Positions 26,347 to 34,466 of a stretch of 64,000 nucleotides of DNA are shown here, one piece after another. The notes beneath the pieces were generated by a model that saw only the letters and a program-made list of their open reading frames with translations, was not told the origin of the DNA and did not search any database. The stretch covers positions 671,299-735,298 of the forward strand of contig NZ_BSQG01000001.1 in NCBI RefSeq assembly GCF_030268225.1, written 5' to 3'. Position numbers and translations under genes: made by a program. How positions within the stretch are numbered: the first letter of the stretch is position 1; every line of letters starts with the position of its first letter. This stretch comes from Nocardiopsis ansamitocini. Lineage in GTDB: Bacteria; Actinomycetota; Actinomycetes; Streptosporangiales; Streptosporangiaceae.

Positions 26347-27075
26347 GTGCGGTTGCGGGTGGGGGTGCGTACGTCGGCGACGTCGTTGCCGTGGGCGCAG
26401 GTGCTCAAGCCGGGGCGGGGGTTGGTGTACGACCTTCTTGCGCACGGCGCCCCGGAAGTGGGGGCGCGCCTGCACGAGGAGGGCACGGGTCCGTTCGGGA
26501 TGGTGCCTTTCGGTCACGGGGCGCCGATGTTCGCTTCGGCGCGGCGCAAGCGCGGGGTGTACGCGGTCGGCGGATCGGGGTGTGTGGAGCTGGGAAGTCC
26601 GCTTCCCGACGTAGTGCACGGCCTGGCCAAGGGCTTGGTGGGGCGCGAGGTCGTGGACTGGGGCGGCACGGCTTTCAGGATCGAGTCGGTTTCGGTGCTG
26701 GAGGCGCCGGCGTTCGCGTCGGGTCGGGCACGGCTGCGCACCTCCACCCCGGTGGTGATGAAGGGGTCTGGGCGTGACGACGAGGGTGTGCGCGCCAAGC
26801 GGGAGGCGTGGGTGCTGCCCGAGGAAGCGGAGTTCGCCCAGTACTTCGCGCAGAACCTGCGGCGCAAAGCGGTGACGTTGGGTTTGGACGAGGAGGTGTC
26901 GGTTGAGGCAGTCACCTGGGTGGGGCCTAAACGTTCGTTCGCGGTCGGGGGCGGTTTGAAGCCGGGGGCTCCGGTGGAGGTGGAGCTCGTGGGCGCTCCG
27001 GAGGTGTTGCAGGGGATTTGGAGCTGGGGTTTGGGCCAGGCCAACTCTGCGGGGTTTGGTTGGGTGGCGGCGTGA
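26347..27075 (+). CDS. cas6: Cas6 pre-crRNA endoribonuclease
   Basis: 242 residues from GTG 26347. Two ferredoxin-like halves are expected; the C-terminal glycine-rich loop GLGQANSAGFGWV is the classic Cas6 signature. LHEEGTGPFGMVPFGHGAPM is the family's N-terminal core. Cas6 cuts the pre-crRNA inside each repeat, leaving an 8-nt 5' handle (here GTAGCAAC). It is the first gene of the operon; its TGA overlaps the cas8 GTG. Confidence 0.92.
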   Translation: MRLRVGVRTSATSLPWAQVLKPGRGLVYDLLAHGAPEVGARLHEEGTGPFGMVPFGHGAPMFASARRKRGVYAVGGSGCVELGSPLPDVVHGLAKGLVGREVVDWGGTAFRIESVSVLEAPAFASGRARLRTSTPVVMKGSGRDDEGVRAKREAWVLPEEAEFAQYFAQNLRRKAVTLGLDEEVSVEAVTWVGPKRSFAVGGGLKPGAPVEVELVGAPEVLQGIWSWGLGQANSAGFGWVAA

Positions 27076-28517
27076 GCGGCGTTGTGACGACCACGGGGTC
27101 GTTGTCGGTGCGGTTGACGTCGCATCCGTTACAGCGGGCTGGGGCGTTCGCGTTGGCGCTGCTTGCGGCTCCTGGCCACAAGCTGCGTCGCATGAAACAC
27201 CCGCAGGAGCTCACAGATGAAGAGCTGCGGGCGGCCAACACTTTGATGACGGGACACCTGGAAGCAACGGTGGAGCTGGTCGACTCCAAGCAGCCAGGTG
27301 GTTTCTGGTTGGGGGCCAGCTACCTTTTCTGGCCCAACTGCCCGCTCAACACCACCAACCGCAAGAAGATGTCGGTGGAGGAGCGCCGGGAGGAGTTGTT
27401 GAAGTGGCGCGACGTTCCCGAGGTCGACGCTGTGCTTGATGCGCCGTGCGTGCTGTGCGGGGTGGCGGCGTGCGGGTGGTTCGGCAAGGTCGATGTGCCG
27501 TTGGCCGCCAGTGTTTCCTACCGCAACACCACCGTGCCCGGCCATGAGGGCATGGCGTTGTGTCGGGGATGCCTGTTGAGCTTCTATGCGCTGCCGTATG
27601 CGTGCGTGGTCAGCGGCGGGCGGGCGGCTTTGATCCACAGCTGGGACGACGAGTTCCTCTCCGAGACAGTAGGGGTCCAGGCGCGGCGCATGCTCAAGCG
27701 CTCGGTCTTCTCCCCCGGATCGTCGGCGGTGCCGGCGGCCAAGTCGATGGCTTACTCGCGCCAGCGCCGGGTCGTCGAGGCGCTGCGCGCCTACGAGGGC
27801 GACCTCGTCGACGGTGTGGAACTGATGGTGTTCTCCAACAGCAACAAGGAGCAGGAACTCACCGTCCACGCGATCGACCAGCCTGCGGCGGAGTGGATCA
27901 GCGCCTCGGCCTATGACCGGCACAAGCAGGGGTGGGTTTTTCTGGCCAGGGCGCACCACTCGCCGAAGGTGCCTGGTGCGTCGATGCTGGCGCGCAATCT
28001 CTTCGACCGCCCTTTGTGGGTGGTGTCCTCGGCTTCGTCCTACCTGCGTGACCTGACCGAGAAGAAGACGGGGGTGCCGGGTGAGGGCCCGGCACTGGCG
28101 CAGGCGTGTTTCTCCTATTCCACGAGGGTTCTGATGACGACTGAGACAGATGCCGCGGCGATTCGCCAACTCGCGCGGCGTATCGCCGAAACGGTGGACA
28201 CCGAGGACGCCGGCGAACTGAAGAAGTACTTCCAGGCGCACAGGTCGCCCAAAGGTCTTCGGGCGTGGCTGCGAAACAAGTCCACGCAGCACATGCTGCG
28301 CTCGAGCTCGCCCGAGCCGTTCGTGACCGAACAGCAGTGGCTGCTGCTGTTCGATTCGGAAGAACGCAACTACCTGCACCGGGACCTGCTGTTCGTGGGA
28401 ATGCTGGCCGAACTGCACGAGCTGGCTCCGGCCTGGCGGGACGATCCCGAGCAGCGCAGTGCTTTGGAAGAAGAGTCCGGCGTCAACGACGACGTCGACG
28501 AGAAGGAAGAGGACTAG
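27072..28517 (+). CDS. cas8: Type I-B large subunit Cas8 (Cst1/Cas8b-like)
   Basis: 481 residues from GTG 27072, overlapping cas6 by 4 bp. A zinc-binding region is visible as CVLCGVAACGWFG (about residues 129-141) and a later CRGC (about 168-171), as in the Cst1-type Cas8 of the Tneap I-B group. The C-terminus is highly acidic. Cas8 is the Cascade large subunit that recognises the PAM and holds the non-target strand. The assignment rests on position, size and Cys pairs. Confidence 0.8.
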   Translation: MSGVVTTTGSLSVRLTSHPLQRAGAFALALLAAPGHKLRRMKHPQELTDEELRAANTLMTGHLEATVELVDSKQPGGFWLGASYLFWPNCPLNTTNRKKMSVEERREELLKWRDVPEVDAVLDAPCVLCGVAACGWFGKVDVPLAASVSYRNTTVPGHEGMALCRGCLLSFYALPYACVVSGGRAALIHSWDDEFLSETVGVQARRMLKRSVFSPGSSAVPAAKSMAYSRQRRVVEALRAYEGDLVDGVELMVFSNSNKEQELTVHAIDQPAAEWISASAYDRHKQGWVFLARAHHSPKVPGASMLARNLFDRPLWVVSSASSYLRDLTEKKTGVPGEGPALAQACFSYSTRVLMTTETDAAAIRQLARRIAETVDTEDAGELKKYFQAHRSPKGLRAWLRNKSTQHMLRSSSPEPFVTEQQWLLLFDSEERNYLHRDLLFVGMLAELHELAPAWRDDPEQRSALEEESGVNDDVDEKEED

Positions 28518-28522
28518 GAACC

Positions 28523-29548
28523 GTGACCTACCTGGTGGGCAAGATTGCCCTGGACATCACCGCTGGTGCGCCCAACAACGGTCGCGGTGAGGACAACGTC
28601 GCCGTCACCAAGAAGTTGTGGATCAACAAGAAGGCCTACCCGTACGTGTCGGCCCAGGCGTTTCGCCGGTGGCTGCGCGACTCCCTTCCCGCGTCGGAAT
28701 CGCGCTCGCCGGTCACGCGCTCAGGATCGGGGACCAAGCAGCAGGCCCACACCGCCGGACGCCCCGACCTGCACCTGGACGACGACCTGTTCGGCTACAT
28801 GGTGGCGGTGAAGAAGGAGAACTACCAGCGCGACACCGTACTGGCCACCGGCACACTGGTCTCTGTGCTCCCGGCCGGCGTCACCAAGGACTTCGGGACG
28901 ATGAGCCGCGGATTTCCCGCTGACGCCAACCCCGTGATCCACGAGCACGAGCACTACACGGCCCAGGTGGCCGGGGACGTGCTGCTGGACCTGGCCCGCG
29001 TCGGCGTGTTCGAGCAGGAGGGCGGTGGCCTGCGCCGGGCGCTGTCACCGGCGGCCGCAGTCGAGGCGCTGGCCGCGGGCGCCCAGGAACTGGAGTTTCG
29101 CGGAGTGGGCTCGCTGCGTCTGGACATCCAGGAGCGGCGTCGTCGGGCCGCGTTGGTGCTGCGCACGATGGCCGAGGTGCGCGGCGGCGCCAAGCAGTCC
29201 CTGCACTACGGCGACCGCGCCCCTTCCCTGGTGCTGTTGGCCCCCCTCAAGGGCGGCAACAACCCCTTCACACGAGTGCTGGCCGCCCAGAACGGCGATG
29301 TCGTCTTCGACACCGAAACCTTCAAAGAGGAAAAGGCCGCCTGGGAGGACGAACTGGACGGTCCCATTCTCATCGGCTGGGCACCCGGTTTCCTGGGCGA
29401 TCAGCGCGAGAAGGCACGCAAAGAACTCAAGACCGAACTCGATGAAGGCCAGGTCGTCATCGACCACCCGCGCGTGGTCCTACAAGGACTGGCCAAGCGC
29501 GTCGAGGCAGGCGAGCACGACGCGTGGTTCGAGGACGCCGCCCGGTGA
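28523..29548 (+). CDS. cas7: Cas7 backbone subunit (Cst2/DevR family)
   Basis: 341 residues from GTG 28523. The N-terminus LVGKIALDITAGAPNNGRGEDN and the following YPYVSAQAFRRWLRD are typical of DevR/Cst2 Cas7 proteins. Six or so copies coat the crRNA spacer in the Cascade complex. Its stop overlaps the cas5 start by 4 bp (GTGA). Confidence 0.92.
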   Translation: MTYLVGKIALDITAGAPNNGRGEDNVAVTKKLWINKKAYPYVSAQAFRRWLRDSLPASESRSPVTRSGSGTKQQAHTAGRPDLHLDDDLFGYMVAVKKENYQRDTVLATGTLVSVLPAGVTKDFGTMSRGFPADANPVIHEHEHYTAQVAGDVLLDLARVGVFEQEGGGLRRALSPAAAVEALAAGAQELEFRGVGSLRLDIQERRRRAALVLRTMAEVRGGAKQSLHYGDRAPSLVLLAPLKGGNNPFTRVLAAQNGDVVFDTETFKEEKAAWEDELDGPILIGWAPGFLGDQREKARKELKTELDEGQVVIDHPRVVLQGLAKRVEAGEHDAWFEDAAR

Positions 29549-30195
29549 GCGAGGTCCTGGAAGTCACGGTCGCCGCACCGATCGTGTCGTTTCGCAACCC
29601 CTTGTACGCCGGGGTGCAGTATGGGTTGCCGTGCCCTCCCCCGGCCACGGTGGCCGGCATGCTGGCGTCCATGGCCGGGGGGTGGGACGCGGTCCCCACC
29701 GACACGGTGTTCGCGATGGCCTTCAGCGCCAACGGTTCGGGAACCGACCTGGAGACCTATCATCGCCTGGACGCCAAAGGAGCCCGCCTCACCCCTCAAC
29801 CCCAGGACCGGCCGTTTTTGGCCGACGCCACCTTGACGGTGTGGCTCCATAACGGACTCGAACTGTGGGAACGGGCGGTACGCCGCCCGGTGTGGCCGCT
29901 ACGCCTGGGACGCAGCCAGGATCTGGCGTGCGCCCGCGCCCGACGCATTCACTTGCACGCCGCCCCCGGGCGGCAGGGCCACGCCCTGGTCCCGGAGGAG
30001 GCGTCCGTTGCCGGCACCCGGCTGCGTCTGCCGACCGCTTTCAGCAGAGATCGGGCCCGCACCGCCTGGGCCGGGTACCGCTACGCCGCCTCCGGCAGCA
30101 GCCACCCCCTGAGCACCGGGCACTCCACTCCTGAAGGGCAGGCCGTGATCGGTCTGGGCCGCGTCCACCCCGACCTGGTTGCCGAGGCAGCGTAG
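29545..30195 (+). CDS. cas5: Cas5 subunit of Cascade
   Basis: 216 residues from GTG 29545. The start VLEVTVAAPIVSFRNP, followed by GLPCPPPATVAGMLASMAG, matches the RAMP-fold Cas5 N-terminus. Cas5 caps the 5' handle of the crRNA. It is coupled to cas7 (GTGA overlap) and its TAG overlaps the cas3 GTG by one base. Confidence 0.9.
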   Translation: MSEVLEVTVAAPIVSFRNPLYAGVQYGLPCPPPATVAGMLASMAGGWDAVPTDTVFAMAFSANGSGTDLETYHRLDAKGARLTPQPQDRPFLADATLTVWLHNGLELWERAVRRPVWPLRLGRSQDLACARARRIHLHAAPGRQGHALVPEEASVAGTRLRLPTAFSRDRARTAWAGYRYAASGSSHPLSTGHSTPEGQAVIGLGRVHPDLVAEAA

Positions 30196-32603
30196 TGAAT
30201 CCACTCGAACGGGTCTGGGCCAAAAGCCCAGACCCGGGCCAGCCCCGAGGCGAACTGCTCACTGAGCACCTGGACGCCATCACCCATGCTCTGGAAACGC
30301 TGCGTCTGCGGGTGGGACACGTGGAACTGCTCCCGGAGCGCTTCTGGGAGTGGGCGGCGCTCGCCTGCCTGTTCCACGACGCCGGCAAGGTCCCTCAAGG
30401 GTTCCAACGCATGGTCGCCAACCCCTCACGCTCCCACGCCTGGGGACAACGCCACGAGATCTACTCCCTCGGCTTCGTCGACCACGTGCTGTCCCACCTG
30501 GACGAGGACGACCGCCGCTGGATCGGTCTGGGCGTGGTGACCCACCACCGCCCCTTGACCGGCGCAGAGTGCCGACCAGGCCATTCCATCGCCATGCAGA
30601 GGAAAGCCCTGCCCGACCCGGCCGCGATAGTCGAGAGCTTCGGGCCGGTAGACGCACACACGGCCGACGCCTTGGCCGTGTGGTTGGCCCACCGCGCCCA
30701 AGCACCCGCCCCTGACCCAGTGGACGAGACGGTCCTGGCCCGCGCCACCCACCGGCTCCTCACCGACATCATGAACGAGTGGGCCAAGGAAAGCCCCGAT
30801 GACGACGCGGGGCTGCACGCGGTACTGCTCCAAGGAGCGGTCACCCTGAGCGACCACGTCGCCTCCGCCCACGTTCCTTTGCTCACCGAACACGCCCTGA
30901 CCGGCCAGTACCCCACGCGCCTACGCGACTCCCTGCCCGGACCGCTGTTCGCCCACCAAAACGCCGCACAGCGGGTCGAAGGCCACCTGCTGTTGCGCGC
31001 ACCAACCGGCAAAGGCAAGACAGAAGCGTCCCTGCTGTGGGCGCTCACCCAGATCCGACAACTCAACGCCACCGTCGGCGGACAGCCGCGCCTGTTCTAC
31101 ACGCTGCCCTACCTCGCCTCCATCAACGCCATGGCCGAGCGGCTGGGCGAAGGACTCGACGACCCCGGCCTTGAACGCATCGGCGTCACCCACTCCAAGG
31201 CCGCCGGCTACCACCTCAACCGCGCCCTGAGCGACGAGCAGGACGATGAGAGCACTCCGATCGAGCACGCCGAACGCGCGGTCGCCAAAGCCAACGCCAG
31301 CCGTCTCTTTCGCGAACTGCTGCGCGTGACCACCCCTTACCAACTGATGCGCGCGGCCCTGGCAGGAACCACCCACTCCTCAACCCTCATCGACTCGGCG
31401 AATTCGGTGTTCGTCTTCGACGAACTGCACGCCTACGACTCCCGACGTCTGGGCATCATGCTGGCGATGATGGGGCTGTGGGTACGCCTGGGCGGGCGCA
31501 TCGGCGTGGTCTCGGCGACGCTGCCCGACGCGTTGGCCCGCCTGATCGAAAACGCCATCGACGCGCCACTCACCGAGGTCGCACCGCCCCAAGGCCGGGC
31601 ATGGCCGGTACGCCACCGCCTGCACCTGGACGACTCCCACCTCACCTGCGAGACCACCGCCAAAGCCATCACCCGCAGCCTCGAAGAAGGCCGCAGCGTG
31701 CTCGTGGTTGCCAACAACGTCGCAGACGCGCAAAGCATCTATGCGGCTCTCAAGGCCACCGCACTGAACCTGCACGGCGAAGATGCGGCGATCCTGCTGC
31801 ACGCGCGTTTCAGAAACCGGGACCGGGCCGCGATCGAGAAACGCATTCTCGGCCGTTACGCGTCGGGCAAGGAGCACCGTCCCGGTCTGGTGGTGACCAC
31901 CCAGGTCGTGGAAGTGTCCCTGGACCTGGACTTCGACGTGCTGCACACCTCCGCCGCGCCTTTGGAAGCCCTCATCCAGCGTTTCGGACGCGTCAACCGG
32001 CTGGGCAAACGCGCCGCTCCCGCGCCGGTCACCGTGCACCGCCCCTGTTACGCCCCGCGCACCGGCGACAAGGACGAATACGCCGACAAGGTGTACGAGG
32101 CCGCACCGACCCGCCAGGGCTGGGAACTCCTTGAACGCCACGACGGCCACACCCTCGACGAGCAGCTGTTCACCGGTTGGCTCAACGAGATCTACGCCAG
32201 CCCCTGGGGAGATGCCTGGCGTGAAGCCGTACAAGAAAAGTCCACCGAATTCTCTGAAAGCTTCCTCGGATTCGACCCGCCCTTCGACGATTCCAGAGAC
32301 CTCGAAAAGGCTTTCGACAAGATGTTCGACGGAATCGAAGGCATCCTCTCCGGGGATGTTCAGGTCTATCGAGAAGCCCTCAAAGAAGGTGTGGACAGAA
32401 AGAACCGCGGAGCAGGAAAACTCCTGGCCGCCGGCTACCTCCTTCCGCTTCCGAACTACGCCCGTGGTCTCGCACGCTGGGACCACCGCCTCGGACTACT
32501 CGTGGTCGACGCGACGGAAGAAGACGGCTACAGCACCGAAACCGGCCTGGAACCGATCCAGCGTGACGGCCGCTCTGTCTACCAGCCTGGAGAAATTCTG
32601 TGA
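30195..32603 (+). CDS. cas3: Cas3 HD nuclease-helicase
   Basis: 802 residues from GTG 30195. The N-terminal HD nuclease domain has CLFHDAGKVP (about residues 57-66) and a second His motif VVTHHRP. The SF2 helicase has APTGKGKTEAS (Walker A, about 274-284), FDELHAYD (DExH box), SATLPD (motif III), TTQVVEVSLDLDFDV (motif V) and QRFGRVNRLG (motif VI). Cas3 is recruited by target-bound Cascade and degrades the foreign DNA. All catalytic motifs look intact. Confidence 0.95.
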   Translation: MNPLERVWAKSPDPGQPRGELLTEHLDAITHALETLRLRVGHVELLPERFWEWAALACLFHDAGKVPQGFQRMVANPSRSHAWGQRHEIYSLGFVDHVLSHLDEDDRRWIGLGVVTHHRPLTGAECRPGHSIAMQRKALPDPAAIVESFGPVDAHTADALAVWLAHRAQAPAPDPVDETVLARATHRLLTDIMNEWAKESPDDDAGLHAVLLQGAVTLSDHVASAHVPLLTEHALTGQYPTRLRDSLPGPLFAHQNAAQRVEGHLLLRAPTGKGKTEASLLWALTQIRQLNATVGGQPRLFYTLPYLASINAMAERLGEGLDDPGLERIGVTHSKAAGYHLNRALSDEQDDESTPIEHAERAVAKANASRLFRELLRVTTPYQLMRAALAGTTHSSTLIDSANSVFVFDELHAYDSRRLGIMLAMMGLWVRLGGRIGVVSATLPDALARLIENAIDAPLTEVAPPQGRAWPVRHRLHLDDSHLTCETTAKAITRSLEEGRSVLVVANNVADAQSIYAALKATALNLHGEDAAILLHARFRNRDRAAIEKRILGRYASGKEHRPGLVVTTQVVEVSLDLDFDVLHTSAAPLEALIQRFGRVNRLGKRAAPAPVTVHRPCYAPRTGDKDEYADKVYEAAPTRQGWELLERHDGHTLDEQLFTGWLNEIYASPWGDAWREAVQEKSTEFSESFLGFDPPFDDSRDLEKAFDKMFDGIEGILSGDVQVYREALKEGVDRKNRGAGKLLAAGYLLPLPNYARGLARWDHRLGLLVVDATEEDGYSTETGLEPIQRDGRSVYQPGEIL

Positions 32604-33097
32604 TCAGCGCTGAAGACGTGGGCGGAGTCCACGTGAAGTACCTGCACCACTGCCACCGCCAGTTATGGCTCTACGCACGAGGGTTTCGCCCCGAATCCCT
32701 GAGCAGCTCGGTGCAGATGGGTGAGGCCGTGCACGAAACCTCCTACCGGCGGGCGTCCCCTGTGGACCTGGGATCGGCACGCCTGGACGACCTCGACGGC
32801 GACCTGTGGGTCCACGAAATCAAGTCCTCTTCCAAGCCCTCACCAGCCGACGAGGCCCAAGCCATCCATTACTGCTACCGGTTGCGGGCCGTGGGGGTGG
32901 AGGCCAAGGGCGCGGTGCTGCACTACCCCAAGACCCGGCGTACCCAGCGCATCCCCTACGTCCCTGAACACGAAACCCAAGCACAAACCGACATCGCCGA
33001 TGTTCTGGCCACTGTGACCTCTCCCGTCTCCCCTCAACGCCTGGCGCGTACCGCATGCCGCGGATGCAGTTACCAGGACTACTGCTGGAGCATCTGA
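32600..33097 (+). CDS. cas4: Cas4 adaptation nuclease
   Basis: 165 residues from GTG 32600. Four cysteines for an Fe-S cluster are present: one in YLHHCHRQLW and three in CRGCSYQDYC. The RecB-type nuclease motif is DLWVHEIKSSSKPS. Cas4 trims prespacers and sets PAM selection together with Cas1-Cas2. Its start overlaps cas3 by 4 bp. Confidence 0.95.
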   Translation: MISAEDVGGVHVKYLHHCHRQLWLYARGFRPESLSSSVQMGEAVHETSYRRASPVDLGSARLDDLDGDLWVHEIKSSSKPSPADEAQAIHYCYRLRAVGVEAKGAVLHYPKTRRTQRIPYVPEHETQAQTDIADVLATVTSPVSPQRLARTACRGCSYQDYCWSI

Positions 33098-33098
33098 C

Positions 33099-34079
33099 AT
33101 GCCTGCCGCCACCCGCACCTACTGGCTCACCTCCAGTTGCCGTATCCGACGCAAGGACCAGTCACTGGTCATCGAGCGCGTCGAGGGCGACCACGTGCGC
33201 ATCCCCATCACGGATGTGCGTGATCTGATCTGCTGCAAACCCGTGGACGTCAACACCTCTGTTCTGGGATTGCTCAACAAGCACCACATCAACGTCCACC
33301 TGCTCGGCTACTACGGCGATTACGAGGGATCCCTGGCCGCCGCCGACACCGCGACCTCAGGCGAGACGGTACTTGCCCAAGCCCGCCTGGCCATGGACGA
33401 GGAACGCAAACTGGCCATCGCGCGCGACATCGTGCACGCCACCGCGTTCAACGTGCGCCGCGTCGTCGACCGGGCCTTGCTCGAAGCCCCTTACACGACC
33501 CTCAAGAAAAGTATTTCCACCGCCACCAGCACCGAAGCCCTCATGGGTGCCGAAGGCACCTTCCGCCGCTCATCCTGGGAAGTCCTCGACACCAAACTCC
33601 CCGACTGGTTGCAACTCCACGGACGCAGCCGCCGGCCGCCACGCAACGCGGGAAACGCCTTCATCAGCTACGTCAACGGCATCATCTACGCCCGCACGCT
33701 GACAGCAATCCGGTTGACACCCCTGCACAGCGGAATCGCGTTCTTGCACAGCACAATGGAACGTCAGCGCCACTCCCTGGCCCTGGACCTGGCCGAAGTC
33801 TTCAAGCCACTGTTCGCCGAGCGTGTCCTACTGCGAATGGCCAATCGCAACCAGCTCAAACCGCACCACTTCCACAGCGACTCCAACCAGGCCATGCTGA
33901 GCGACACCGGACGCAAACTCGTCGTCCAGACCATCCGCGACGAGTTCGCCACCACCATCACCCACCGCCAGCTCAAGCGCAGCGTGGCCTACGACGAACT
34001 GCTCTACCTCGAAGCGCTGCGCCTGACCCACACCTGTCTGGAAGGCGACTCCTACAAGCCCTTCCGGATCTGGTGGTGA
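33099..34079 (+). CDS. cas1: Cas1 spacer integrase
   Basis: 326 residues, the usual size. The metal ligands are visible: Glu in MGAEGTFRR, His in AFLHST, and Asp/Glu in SLALDLAEVFKPLFAE. Cas1 with Cas2 inserts new spacers next to the leader. It starts one base after the cas4 stop. Confidence 0.97.
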   Translation: MPAATRTYWLTSSCRIRRKDQSLVIERVEGDHVRIPITDVRDLICCKPVDVNTSVLGLLNKHHINVHLLGYYGDYEGSLAAADTATSGETVLAQARLAMDEERKLAIARDIVHATAFNVRRVVDRALLEAPYTTLKKSISTATSTEALMGAEGTFRRSSWEVLDTKLPDWLQLHGRSRRPPRNAGNAFISYVNGIIYARTLTAIRLTPLHSGIAFLHSTMERQRHSLALDLAEVFKPLFAERVLLRMANRNQLKPHHFHSDSNQAMLSDTGRKLVVQTIRDEFATTITHRQLKRSVAYDELLYLEALRLTHTCLEGDSYKPFRIWW

Positions 34080-34082
34080 CCC

Positions 34083-34346
34083 GTGCACGTTGTCGTCGTC
34101 TATGACACGGCCCAAGAACGCAACCCCCGTATCCTGCGCACCTGCCGCCGCTATTTGCACCATGTACAACGAAGCGTCTTCGAAGGCCAGCTCAGCCCCG
34201 CACAGCTTCGCCGCTTCCAAGCCGACGTCAACGAGCTCATCGACCACTCAAGCGACCACGTAATCGTCTACACGCTCCCTCCTGGCACCCAGCTCGTACG
34301 CCACACTCTCGGCAGCGACAAACCTGCGCCCAGCGATATCCTGTGA
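34083..34346 (+). CDS. cas2: Cas2 adaptation protein
   Basis: 87 residues from GTG 34083. The N-terminal strand VVVVYDTAQERNPRI ends in the conserved Asp, and YLHHVQRSVFEGQLS is the typical helix-strand region. Cas2 is the dimeric core of the Cas1-Cas2 integrase. It is the last cas gene; the leader of array 2 starts 15 bp later. Confidence 0.95.
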   Translation: MHVVVVYDTAQERNPRILRTCRRYLHHVQRSVFEGQLSPAQLRRFQADVNELIDHSSDHVIVYTLPPGTQLVRHTLGSDKPAPSDIL

Positions 34347-34361
34347 AACGCGCCGAAGCCG

Positions 34362-34466
34362 TTTTTCAGCGACTCGCCGGGCTCGGTTGCACAACCGGAG
34401 GTCCGCTGCAAAACGTCGCGAAAACCAGCCTTGTTCACCTGTTTTGGCCTGCGGCTTTACCGTGGG
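34362..34466 (+). promoter_or_regulatory. Leader of CRISPR array 2
   Basis: 105 bp between cas2 and the first repeat of array 2. It is an inverted copy of 25969-26073 with three mismatches, and is orientated to drive array 2 rightward. The short 15-bp gap to cas2 suggests the leader arose or moved by duplication with the array end. Confidence 0.85.
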
